Below are positions 15,552 through 22,792 of a stretch of 33,608 nucleotides of DNA, piece after piece. Position numbers and translations under genes: made by a program. Every line of letters starts with the position of its first letter. Positions within the stretch are counted from its first letter, which is position 1. A model generated the notes under the pieces. The model was not told the origin of the DNA. It searched no databases and saw only the letters and a list, made by a program, of their open reading frames with translations. The DNA comes from Thermotogae bacterium (lineage in GTDB: Bacteria > Hydrothermota > Hydrothermia > LBFQ01), in contig JAADDJ010000027.1 in NCBI GenBank assembly GCA_013153965.1, forward strand, positions 1-33,608, written 5' to 3'.

Positions 15552-16246
15552 TCGGCCAAGGCCTCCCCTATCTTACGGAACTCTTCCGGCTTCAGGCTCG
15601 CCCCTCCCACAAGGAAACCATCCACGCTCCTTACCGCGGCGAGGGAGGGGGCATTTTTGGCCTTAACGCTACCGCCGTAGAGGACCCTTAGGCCCGTCCT
15701 CTCCTTTATGAGGGTGTGCATCTCCTCAATCTGCTCGGGGGAGGCGTTCCTTCCGGTGCCTATGGCCCAGACCGGCTCGTAGGCTATCACCACATTCTCC
15801 GATGCCGGTACGTAGGACAGCTGTCGCAGAACCACATCGCGGTACCTCCCGGCCTCCCTATCCTCAAGATGCTCCCCGACGCAGTATATGACTTTGAGCC
15901 CGTGGGAGAGAGCGGCCTCGGCCTTCCTGCGTATGATCTCGTCGTCCTCCTTGAAAATGTTCCTGCGCTCGGAGTGCCCCACTATGACCCATCGGGCCCC
16001 CACACTCTTGAGCATCGTCGGGGATATCTCCCCGGTGAAGGCTCCCTTAGGCTCGTAGAATACGTTCTGTGCCCCCAACACCAACTCCTCGGTCCTGATC
16101 AGGGGCAGGAATACGAAGGGGGGGAAGAGAAGCTTGAGTAGGGGCAACCCTCTCAGGCGCTCGTCAATCTCCCGCGCCAACGCGAGGGCCTCCGGGAGAC
16201 CCTCCGGATTCATCTTCCAGTTTGCTGCTAAGATCCTTCTTTCCAT
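15548..16246 (-). CDS. tpiA: Triosephosphate isomerase
   Basis: The 232-residue enzyme interconverts dihydroxyacetone phosphate and glyceraldehyde 3-phosphate. The catalytic Lys is in AANWKMNPEG (about residue 11), the catalytic His in WVIVGHSERRNIF (about 90), and the catalytic Glu in IAYEPVWAIGTGRNASPEQ (about 155). The phosphate loop is LYGGSVKAKNA near the end. At 232 residues it is shorter than the usual 250 of mesophilic bacteria and near the length of archaeal thermophilic enzymes. The start overlaps the PqqD-like gene; a GGAGGT about 10 bases upstream supports the ATG. It sits in the middle of a surface-polysaccharide type operon rather than beside gapA or pgk. Confidence 0.95.
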   Translation of the reverse strand: MERRILAANWKMNPEGLPEALALAREIDERLRGLPLLKLLFPPFVFLPLIRTEELVLGAQNVFYEPKGAFTGEISPTMLKSVGARWVIVGHSERRNIFKEDDEIIRRKAEAALSHGLKVIYCVGEHLEDREAGRYRDVVLRQLSYVPASENVVIAYEPVWAIGTGRNASPEQIEEMHTLIKERTGLRVLYGGSVKAKNAPSLAAVRSVDGFLVGGASLKPEEFRKIGEALAE

Positions 16247-16497
16247 ATGAGTCCTACCTCCTCCATCTCCTTGAGGAACCTCTTCACATCCTCCTCCACC
16301 TCATCCCTATCCACGCCGTACTCTTCGGACACCCTATCAACTATCTCGTCGTAGGAGGAGACGCCTCCGTCTATCAGGTAGAGGATGAACCATGCGGTGT
16401 TATTAAGGACGAACGTGTGCCCGCTCTCGTTGTCCCATACCACCACCTTATCCTCCAGAGGTTGGAAGGAGAAACGGGGATTTATGGCATACCTCAT
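16228..16497 (-). CDS. PqqD-like (RiPP recognition element) domain protein
   Basis: The 89-residue protein is a single PqqD-like winged-helix domain. A beta hairpin (FSFQPLEDKVVVWDNESGHTFVLN) is followed by NTAWFILYLIDGG and two helices (SSYDEIVDRVSEEYGVDRDEVEEDVKRFLKEMEEVGLI). In RiPP systems this fold binds leader peptides and presents them to a radical SAM or other enzyme. Stand-alone members also occur in polysaccharide clusters with unknown roles. No radical SAM enzyme, precursor peptide or pqq gene is in the window. The ATG overlaps the stop of the upstream export gene by ATGA, and the 3' end overlaps tpiA by 19 bases. Confidence 0.8.
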   Translation of the reverse strand: MRYAINPRFSFQPLEDKVVVWDNESGHTFVLNNTAWFILYLIDGGVSSYDEIVDRVSEEYGVDRDEVEEDVKRFLKEMEEVGLIWKEGS

Positions 16498-17033
16498 TTC
16501 TTTATGAAGGTGTTATAGACCAGAATGCCCAAGCTGAGGGCGCTCATGGCCACGGGTAGGAATTCCCGGGCCGAGGCCCACAGACTCTTGGGAACCACTA
16601 TCCTGTCTCCGGGTTTCAGGCGGGGATTGCTCACCTTCAGGTCCACTCCCTTGCCGTTCAGGGTTATGCGGGCCACGTCGGCGGTCGGCAAGGCTCCGGC
16701 CATCGTCAGGGCGTCGGCCAAGGTCATGCCCTTCACGTAGGGGACCATACCGGGTTTTTGAACCTCGCCCAGAACCATCACCCCCAAGGGTTGAACGTTC
16801 TTGACGCTAACTATCACGGGCAGGTCGTAGTAGGGCTTGAGGAGCTTGGAGAGGGTGTCAGAGAGCTCATCCATATTCATGCCGCATACCTCAAGGGTAC
16901 CCACGAGGGGGAAGAAGGCCGTACAGTCATCCAGAACCGGCGTCTCCACCCGGTACTCGTCGGCTCCAAACACCGAAACCACCAGTACGTCTCCCCTCTC
17001 CACCACCATCAACGACAGGATTATGGCCGTCAA
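16494..17033 (-). CDS. Polysaccharide export protein, Wza/SLBB type
   Basis: The 179-residue protein starts with a Poly_export domain (RGDVLVVSVFGADEYRVETPVLDDCTAFFPLVGTLEVCGMN, about residues 13-55). An SLBB domain follows (VMVLGEVQKPGMVPYVKGMTLADALTMAGAL, about 90-120), and the end is a hydrophobic C-terminal helix. It is short relative to Wza (about 380 residues), resembling minimal outer-membrane export proteins. The start is TTG, overlapping the preceding TGA, with AGGAGAGG upstream; an in-frame TAA a few codons earlier excludes a longer N-terminus. The signal sequence (MTAIILSLMVV) is extremely short and lacks basic residues. The operon context with a LegB-like enzyme supports capsule or S-layer glycan export. 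Confidence 0.85.
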   Translation of the reverse strand: MTAIILSLMVVERGDVLVVSVFGADEYRVETPVLDDCTAFFPLVGTLEVCGMNMDELSDTLSKLLKPYYDLPVIVSVKNVQPLGVMVLGEVQKPGMVPYVKGMTLADALTMAGALPTADVARITLNGKGVDLKVSNPRLKPGDRIVVPKSLWASAREFLPVAMSALSLGILVYNTFIKK

Positions 17034-17875
17034 TACCTCTCCTTATACCAGGTGAGCCTCACGCCGGCCCTGACGGACGCGTTGTTGTAGCCGGTACGTA
17101 CCTGGTCGTAGTAGTCGCGGTATCCGGGATTTACGCCGACGAGGTCCATCGTGCTCTCAAAGGACGTGAAGGATCCCGAGATGAAGAAGCCCAGCCACGG
17201 TTGCACGTAGAAGTCCGCACCCGCGGATATGGCGAAGTATATCGTGTTCCCGGTGCCGGAGGCGTTGCCCAGAGGATCCGACGACTGGAAGGAGACCTGC
17301 GCCCACGCCACGTGCCCCCCTATCCACGGGAGGAGTCCCCTACCGTCGGAGTAGAGCTTCTCCACCTCAATGTAGAAACGGCCCGATAGACCCATGGAGA
17401 GGTACTTGACGTTGGAGTTGGGGACCGGCCAGTTTATGCTGTTCTTGACGATGGAATCGGCCGTGTCGGGGAAGGGTATCCCGTAGCCGAAGGCGAAACG
17501 TTTGGTGGATACGGTGAAACCTACGTACGTCCATGAGTAGGGATCCTTATAGTGGGCGAGGGTTAGGGACACATCTTGGAAGAAGGAGGTATCAACGTAG
17601 GTGGTGTCATCAAAGTTGGGTTTCCAACCGTAGAAGTATCCCTCCGTGAAGTCCAGCACCACACCCCAAGTATTCCACCGTACGAAGGCACCTCCTCCGA
17701 AGTGGGAGGATGAGGACGAGAGTCCCTTGGCCGTGTAGGGAGATTGGAAGCTCTGGACGTTTATCACACGCTCCTCGTAATCGGCCGCTCCGTATCCGTA
17801 TATCCCAACGTAGAGGACGTTGGGACCGCTCATCCAAGGTGGCAGGTTAGAACCTGCTAAAAGTGCGACTATCAT
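17030..17875 (-). CDS. Outer-membrane beta-barrel protein, unknown family
   Basis: I do not recognise a named family. The 281-residue protein is rich in alternating aromatic and small residues (TWGVVLDFTEGYFYGWKPN, TYVGFTVSTKRFAFGYGI, LSMGLSGRFYIEVEKL) and contains about 12 likely amphipathic strands. It ends in an aromatic residue (VRLTWYKERY), as outer-membrane barrels do. The N-terminal hydrophobic run is only MIVALLAGS. The start is fixed by AGGAGG six bases upstream and an in-frame TAG two codons before. It lies between pyrC and the polysaccharide export gene, three bases behind pyrC. A porin or an outer-membrane partner of the export protein are both possible. Confidence 0.7.
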   Translation of the reverse strand: MIVALLAGSNLPPWMSGPNVLYVGIYGYGAADYEERVINVQSFQSPYTAKGLSSSSSHFGGGAFVRWNTWGVVLDFTEGYFYGWKPNFDDTTYVDTSFFQDVSLTLAHYKDPYSWTYVGFTVSTKRFAFGYGIPFPDTADSIVKNSINWPVPNSNVKYLSMGLSGRFYIEVEKLYSDGRGLLPWIGGHVAWAQVSFQSSDPLGNASGTGNTIYFAISAGADFYVQPWLGFFISGSFTSFESTMDLVGVNPGYRDYYDQVRTGYNNASVRAGVRLTWYKERY

Positions 17876-17878
17876 GTT

Positions 17879-19126
17879 CTACCTCCTGTATGCAAGGCTC
17901 CCCTTCGCGAAGGTCATGAGGACCCTACCCCGTAGCACCTTACCCAAGAAGGGGTTGTTCTTACTGGCCGAGCGAAGGTCCTCCTCCCGAACCTTCCATT
18001 CGGCATCCTGATCAAAGACGAAGAGGTTAGCTTCGGAGCCCTCGGAGAGACTCACGGCGACCCCCAAGAAATCGGCCGGACGGGCGGACATCCTCACGAG
18101 CAAATCCCGCAGGCTCATCTCCCCCGTGAGGACAAGATGGGTGTATAGGGCCGAGAAGGCGGTCTCAAGTCCCTCAACGCCCGGTGAGGCGTCCGTCAGG
18201 GGCGCCTCCTTCTCGTAGTAGGCGTGGGGGGCGTGGTCCGTGGCAACGAAATCTATCAGCCCCTTGCGGAAGGCATCCACCATGGCGCGCCTGTCCGCTT
18301 CGGACCTTATGGGAGGATTCACCCGGAAGGTGGGATCGTAGAAGGGTATCCGGTCCGTTGAGAACAGCAGGTGATGGGGCGTTATCTCGGTGGTTATCCT
18401 CGCCCCTCTCTCGCGGAAGGACAAGGCCACCTCCAGACCATCGGGCGTGGAGATGTGGGCCACGTGAAGGTGGGCGCCGACGAGCGAGGCCATGCGTGCA
18501 TCCCTGTATATAGCCAACTCCTCCGCCAGAGGCGACCTGAACCTCATCCCGTACTTTATACCCACCGCATCGTAGTTGGCGAAACCTCTGGCCAGCTCGG
18601 GCACCTCCGCGTGGGTTATCAGGGGAACGCCCATGTGGGAGGCGTATATGAGGGCGTTGAGCATGACGGAGGGGTCCGAAACCCACGAGCCGTCGTCGGA
18701 GAAGGCGAATGCCCCCGCCTCACGCATCAGGCCCATCTCCGTTAGCTCCCTTCCCTCCCTACCTTTGGTAATCGCCCCAACAACGTGTATGCCCACGGGG
18801 AGATTCTCGGACCTCGCCTTCAAGGCTCTAACCATCTCCGGAGAATCTATCGGGGGGGAGGTGTTGGGCATAACGCCTACGTGGGCGTACCCTCCGGCGA
18901 CGGCCGCCCATGAGACGGTCTCCAAAGTCTCCTTATGCTCAAAGCCCGGCTCCCGGGCATGGACGTGAGGATCGGCGAGGGCGGGGAGGACGAATCGTCC
19001 CCCGACGTCAATAACCTCCGCACCGTCGGCCCTCACGTCCCCTATCTTGGTTATCCTACCGTCCTCTATGAGGATATCGGCCGGGGTCTCCCCGAGTATG
19101 AGGCCACCTTTGAGAAGGTATCTCAT
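17879..19126 (-). CDS. pyrC: Dihydroorotase (class I)
   Basis: The 415-residue amidohydrolase closes carbamoyl-aspartate to dihydroorotate in pyrimidine synthesis. The metal site is in LADPHVHAREPGFEHKETL (about residue 50), with substrate-binding GVMPNTSPPID. Further metal ligands are His in THAEV and HVAHIST. The catalytic Asp is in DFVATDHAPHAYYEKE (about 305), followed by SPGVEGLETAF. The C-terminus has the amidohydrolase beta domain (ANLFVFDQDAEW, SKNNPFLGKVLRGRV). Class I length is normal. The ATG overlaps the stop of the substrate-binding lipoprotein gene by ATGA, so the two should be co-transcribed. Confidence 0.95.
   Translation of the reverse strand: MRYLLKGGLILGETPADILIEDGRITKIGDVRADGAEVIDVGGRFVLPALADPHVHAREPGFEHKETLETVSWAAVAGGYAHVGVMPNTSPPIDSPEMVRALKARSENLPVGIHVVGAITKGREGRELTEMGLMREAGAFAFSDDGSWVSDPSVMLNALIYASHMGVPLITHAEVPELARGFANYDAVGIKYGMRFRSPLAEELAIYRDARMASLVGAHLHVAHISTPDGLEVALSFRERGARITTEITPHHLLFSTDRIPFYDPTFRVNPPIRSEADRRAMVDAFRKGLIDFVATDHAPHAYYEKEAPLTDASPGVEGLETAFSALYTHLVLTGEMSLRDLLVRMSARPADFLGVAVSLSEGSEANLFVFDQDAEWKVREEDLRSASKNNPFLGKVLRGRVLMTFAKGSLAYRR
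17882..17887 (-). promoter_or_regulatory. Strong Shine-Dalgarno site for the outer-membrane barrel gene
   Basis: AGGAGG on the minus strand stands six bases before the ATG at 17875. It fixes that start and contrasts with the leaderless starts at operon heads. Confidence 0.8.
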
Positions 19127-20268
19127 AACGAGGGCGATATGGCCAACCTCCGGATGAACTGGAGACCGATATCCGAAAGTCTCATGACCACGACGCTCTT
19201 GGTATCGGGATCGCGGCTGGTGGATGAGAGCTCTATGTTCCCCGTCACACCTTTGACATCTATGCTGGCGGCGGCCGTCCTTATGTCGTCGGCTGTGAGG
19301 GTGGCCCGAGAGCGCTTTATGACGTCGGAGACCACGAGGAAGGCGTCGTATCCCAAGGCCGCGAAGGAGGATGCGTCCTCCTTGTACTCGCTCTGATACT
19401 TCTCAACGAAGTCGGCGGCTATGGGATCAAAGTGGTTGAAGTGCGTGACGTAGTAGTTATCGCCGGCCGGCTTGCCCACCCTCTTGACGATGGAGGGCAC
19501 ATCCCAACCGTCAGCCCCGAGGACGTATCCCACGTATCCCGAATCCCTGAGGGTCCTAATCACCTTGGCGGCCTCATCGTAGTAGAAGGGAGCGAGCACG
19601 GCCGTACTCTCCTGCGGTATGGTGAAGGCGGAGAGAATCTCCCTCACCTTGGTCGGGAAGTCGTTCTCCCCCTCAAGCACCACGAGAGAGACCACCTTCA
19701 ACCCGTGATTGTCCGCCCACTTCCGAAAATCCTCGGCTATCTCCTTGGAGTAGGAATCGTTGGCCCTCTTGAGGACCACCGCCTCCCTGACCTTCAAAAA
19801 TCCCTCCGCCATGTAGGCCGAGGCGACGGCCATATGGCGGTTGGTGACGCAAACCCTCCAGATCCAATCCGTATTCTCCGTTATCCCGTTCGCCGTGGCC
19901 GTGGGTACGAAGGTGGGGATGCGGAGCTTATTCACCATGTCCTTCATCGCAAGGGCCTCCGCGCTGGTTATGGGACCTATGACCACCCTCGCCCCCTTCT
20001 CCTTGAGCTCCTTCAAGGCGTCGGACACGTGCTCGGGGGAGCCGTCATACTTCTCGGGCAGGACGAACTCCACCTTCCGATTCCCTATGCGGAAGTCCTG
20101 AAGCTTGGCGGCGAGGTATATGCCGTTCTTGACCTGCTTGGAGTAGGTGGCTATATCGCCGGAGGCGTTGGTGGGAAGCAAAAGGCCTATCTTCACGACC
20201 TTCTCTGCCGGCTGACAACCTAAGGCCAACAGTCCTAAAACCGAGGTCAATAAGGTCAGTTTCCTCAT
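19123..20268 (-). CDS. Branched-chain-amino-acid-type ABC substrate-binding lipoprotein
   Basis: The 381-residue protein starts at MRKLTLLTSVLGLLALGC, a normal lipoprotein signal with the lipidated Cys at residue 18. The ORF track begins 23 codons earlier, before the promoter. The mature part is a Peripla_BP_6/LivJ-like fold: VKIGLLLPTNASGDIATYSKQVKNGIYLA, ARVVIGPITSAEALAMKD, NRHMAVASAYMAEGFLKVREAVVLKRANDSYSKEIAEDF and SSFAALGYDAFLVVSDVIKRS. It probably captures an amino acid or another small solute, but no permease or ATPase gene is close by. It heads a tight seven-gene operon running through legB-like. Confidence 0.88.
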   Translation of the reverse strand: MRKLTLLTSVLGLLALGCQPAEKVVKIGLLLPTNASGDIATYSKQVKNGIYLAAKLQDFRIGNRKVEFVLPEKYDGSPEHVSDALKELKEKGARVVIGPITSAEALAMKDMVNKLRIPTFVPTATANGITENTDWIWRVCVTNRHMAVASAYMAEGFLKVREAVVLKRANDSYSKEIAEDFRKWADNHGLKVVSLVVLEGENDFPTKVREILSAFTIPQESTAVLAPFYYDEAAKVIRTLRDSGYVGYVLGADGWDVPSIVKRVGKPAGDNYYVTHFNHFDPIAADFVEKYQSEYKEDASSFAALGYDAFLVVSDVIKRSRATLTADDIRTAAASIDVKGVTGNIELSSTSRDPDTKSVVVMRLSDIGLQFIRRLAISPSL

Positions 20269-20278
20269 ATTGGGCGAT

Positions 20279-20284
20279 ATTATA
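20279..20284 (-). promoter_or_regulatory. -10 element (TATAAT) for the seven-gene operon
   Basis: TATAAT on the minus strand ends 10 bases before the ATG at 20268. It is the only promoter-like element I see upstream of the overlapping genes down to 14586. Confidence 0.6.
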
Positions 20285-20333
20285 CTGTGGAAACTATGGT
20301 CCCAAACCCCCCGCCCGAGGGAATGGAGGAAGG

Positions 20334-20708
20334 TCATTCGGAGAACTTCAGCTTGACCATCAGAGTCCCCTCCTGAACTACCTCTCCCGGCTCCACCTTC
20401 ACCTCCACGACCTCCGCGTCGTCGGGGGCGCTCAGGACGGTCTCCATCTTCATCGCCTCAAGGATGACAAGGGGCTCACCCTTGGAGACCCTATCGCCTA
20501 CCCTCACCTTAACATCCACCACCCTACCCGCCATGGGTGCCCGTATCTCGTCCCTCCTCTCCTCCTCCCCGCGGGAGGAGAATCCCGGAACGGTGGCGAC
20601 GAAATGGTGCCTCCCCTCATAGAGGACCTCGTAGCCGCCTCTGACCTTGCGCACGGCGAATCTCTTACCGTTGAGTATGTACCATCTGCCGTACCTCTTA
20701 ACCTCCAT
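20334..20708 (-). CDS. Biotinyl/lipoyl carrier domain protein (BCCP-like)
   Basis: The 124-residue protein has about 55 leading residues that may dock it to partners (MEVKRYGRWYILNGKRFAVRKV). A biotinyl domain follows: IRAPMAGRVVDVKVRVGDRVSKGEPLVILEAMKMETVLSAPDDAEV. The Lys in EAMKME is the biotinylation site. It resembles the carrier (gamma) subunits of methylmalonyl-CoA, propionyl-CoA or oxaloacetate decarboxylase-type complexes and would accept carboxyl groups from AccC. No carboxyltransferase is encoded nearby. The start has GGAGGT five bases upstream and overlaps the end of the membrane-protein gene by 11 bases. Confidence 0.88.
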   Translation of the reverse strand: MEVKRYGRWYILNGKRFAVRKVRGGYEVLYEGRHHFVATVPGFSSRGEEERRDEIRAPMAGRVVDVKVRVGDRVSKGEPLVILEAMKMETVLSAPDDAEVVEVKVEPGEVVQEGTLMVKLKFSE

Positions 20709-21849
20709 CCCTGACCTCCTCCAAACTGGCCTTCGGCTTTATCGCGAAGATGTCTATTCCGTCCTTCTCCTTGAGGATGCGGCCGTAGGTGTGAAGCCTG
20801 CCGGTCCATGTGAGACTAGCCCAGTAGGCGGCGGAGACTATGAGGAATATGAGGATCCAAACGTCAAAGGCCACGCCGAAGATATAGGTGGTCGTTGTGG
20901 GCTTCGGAGCCACCCTATGAACGAAGATTTCTGACGGGAGAATCCACGCGAGAACGTACGCGAGAGGGTAGGGCATCTGCGGAGGGTTAAATAGGAAGAC
21001 GGCCGGATAGTAGAGGAATTTGAAGCGGGGCAGGAGGAATTCCAAAAGTAGGATGGACAGACGCACCGCCCTGAAGAGTACGAAGGTGAAGAATGCCCAA
21101 GCCACCACCTTCAAGGCGTATATCCAAACCTCGTAGAGGACGAATCTGTGAAGTTTCTCGTTGAATATGCTGAACCCTTCGTAGTACAGGTCAAACGTAT
21201 CCCCCTCCATCGCCACGGCCACCGCTGGACCGTATATGAGGACGAAGGCGTACCCGATCAACATGTATATCACCAGCAGCGAGAGGACGACCAGCAGGCC
21301 GAACGTCAGGGTTATCAGGATGGCGCTTAGGTAGAATAGGGACGGTATCCTCCCCCACACGGATGGGATGGCATGGACGACGAGTACCACGAGGGCCACA
21401 CCCAAGAGGAGAAGGGCCGTCGTCCAGAAGAGGCCGGATTTCCGCAGCGACTCCTTGAAAGCCTCGGATAGGGGATAAAAGGGCTGTCCCCTCATGCTCT
21501 CCAGCTCCAGCCGGGATACTCCTATGCCGGCGGTAAAGTACATCCAGAGGAGCGACAGAAGGGCGAGGATCCAGATCCCTCTGGAGAGGGGGGAAAACTT
21601 GCTCCAATCGGATTCAAGGAGCACCTTTCCACCTCTCTCGGCCACATACACCGGAAAGCTTTTGGCCCACACGGGGACGGGGAAGAGATGGTGCAGGTTC
21701 CAAACTCTGGATATATCCAGACCGGCCAGCAGATAGGCCGCGTAGGTCAGGAGGGAGTAGAGAGCAAGACCGACGCCCAAGAATACGAAGGCCAAGGTTA
21801 TCTTCTTCACGGTGAGTGCCCTGAGGGGATAATTCCACAGGCTCCTCAT
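20698..21849 (-). CDS. Multi-pass membrane protein of unknown function
   Basis: I do not recognise this 383-residue protein. It has about six to seven hydrophobic segments, with clear ones near residues 17-44 (ITLAFVFLGVGLALYSLLTYAAYLLAG), 93-110, 140-160, 170-205, 240-260, 285-305 and 330-350. A periplasmic-type loop lies between the first two. It has no signature for a transporter or enzyme that I can name. It has an AGGAGG four bases before the ATG and overlaps both pyrB upstream and the biotinyl-carrier gene downstream, so it belongs to the ribBA-pyrB-carrier unit. A membrane anchor for a carboxylase or decarboxylase complex is conceivable from position only. Confidence 0.65.
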   Translation of the reverse strand: MRSLWNYPLRALTVKKITLAFVFLGVGLALYSLLTYAAYLLAGLDISRVWNLHHLFPVPVWAKSFPVYVAERGGKVLLESDWSKFSPLSRGIWILALLSLLWMYFTAGIGVSRLELESMRGQPFYPLSEAFKESLRKSGLFWTTALLLLGVALVVLVVHAIPSVWGRIPSLFYLSAILITLTFGLLVVLSLLVIYMLIGYAFVLIYGPAVAVAMEGDTFDLYYEGFSIFNEKLHRFVLYEVWIYALKVVAWAFFTFVLFRAVRLSILLLEFLLPRFKFLYYPAVFLFNPPQMPYPLAYVLAWILPSEIFVHRVAPKPTTTTYIFGVAFDVWILIFLIVSAAYWASLTWTGRLHTYGRILKEKDGIDIFAIKPKASLEEVRDGG

Positions 21850-22763
21850 CCTACCTCCTCCGTTCTGGCGAGAAGATGGTAGAGGACGGCCATCCTCACG
21901 GCGACCCCGTTGCGCACCTGCTCAAGTATGAGGGTATTCTCACGGTCGTTGGCCTCCCAGTCCAACTCCACGCCCCAATTGACCGGCCCCGGATGTAGGA
22001 TTATAGTCCTCTCGGGGAGCCTCCGGAGTCTCTCGCGAGTTATCCCCCAATATCTGCGGTACTCCCTGACCGATGGCACGTACGGACCCTCCATCCTCTC
22101 CCTCTGGAGCCGTAGGACCATCAGGACGTCTATATCCTCCAGAACGTCGTCCAAGGCGACGATGCGGGCTCCCAAACCTTCAAACTCGCCGGGCAGGAGG
22201 GTGGGAGGGCCCGAGAACATGACCTCGCTCCCGAACATCCTCCACAGGAAGAGGTTGGAGCGGGCCACCCGGGAGTGGAGGATATCTCCCACGATCAGCA
22301 CCTTCAGACCGTTCAACCGCCCCAGATGCCGCCGGACTGTGAATGCATCCAGGAGGGCCTGCGTCGGATGCTCGTGGGCACCGTCTCCGGCGTTTATGAC
22401 GGAGGCCTTGGTGTGTTGGGCCACGAAGTGGGCCGCGCCGGGGGACGAGTGGCGCACTATTATGCCATCCACCCCCATGGCTTGGAGGTTGTAGAGGGTG
22501 TCAAGGAAGGTCTCCCCCTTCCTCATGGAGGATTTGGCGGGGGAGAAATTTACGGTATCGGCCGACAGCCTCTTGGCCGCCACCTCAAAGGACGACTGGG
22601 TCCGGGTTGAAGGCTCCATGAACATGAAGAGTACGGTCTTCCCACGGAGGGTGGGGAGTTTCTTGGACGGCTGCTCCAGAACCTTGAGAAAGACTTCGGC
22701 GCTCTCCAAAATCTTCATCAGAAAATCCCTGTCGGCCGTCTCTATATCAAGCAGATGCTTCAT
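21846..22763 (-). CDS. pyrB: Aspartate carbamoyltransferase catalytic subunit
   Basis: The 305-residue enzyme joins carbamoyl phosphate and aspartate in pyrimidine synthesis. The carbamoyl-phosphate loop is MEPSTRTQSSFEVAAKRL (about residues 48-65). Further motifs are SSMRKGETFLDTL, the HPTQALLDAFTVRRHLG region (about 130) and ILHPGPVNWGVELDW (about 260). The usual motif is PVNRGVE; the Arg-to-Trp change is unusual. I choose the ATG at 22763 because family members start at this point and TAAAAT lies 10 bases upstream. The longer ORF start (22811) lies inside ribBA. pyrI is not present. Confidence 0.94.
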   Translation of the reverse strand: MKHLLDIETADRDFLMKILESAEVFLKVLEQPSKKLPTLRGKTVLFMFMEPSTRTQSSFEVAAKRLSADTVNFSPAKSSMRKGETFLDTLYNLQAMGVDGIIVRHSSPGAAHFVAQHTKASVINAGDGAHEHPTQALLDAFTVRRHLGRLNGLKVLIVGDILHSRVARSNLFLWRMFGSEVMFSGPPTLLPGEFEGLGARIVALDDVLEDIDVLMVLRLQRERMEGPYVPSVREYRRYWGITRERLRRLPERTIILHPGPVNWGVELDWEANDRENTLILEQVRNGVAVRMAVLYHLLARTEEVG

Positions 22764-22773
22764 TCGGGGAGGG

Positions 22774-22779
22774 ATTTTA
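22774..22779 (-). promoter_or_regulatory. -10 element (TAAAAT) for pyrB
   Basis: TAAAAT on the minus strand ends 10 bases before the ATG at 22763, just past the ribBA stop. It could give pyrB its own transcript in addition to read-through from ribBA. Confidence 0.45.
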
Positions 22780-22792
22780 AGGGGGATGGCCC

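Noticed and set aside
19432-20223. 263-residue plus-strand ORF opposite the substrate-binding lipoprotein
   Set aside because: It is a GC-rich antisense shadow with many His and Pro residues and no domain.
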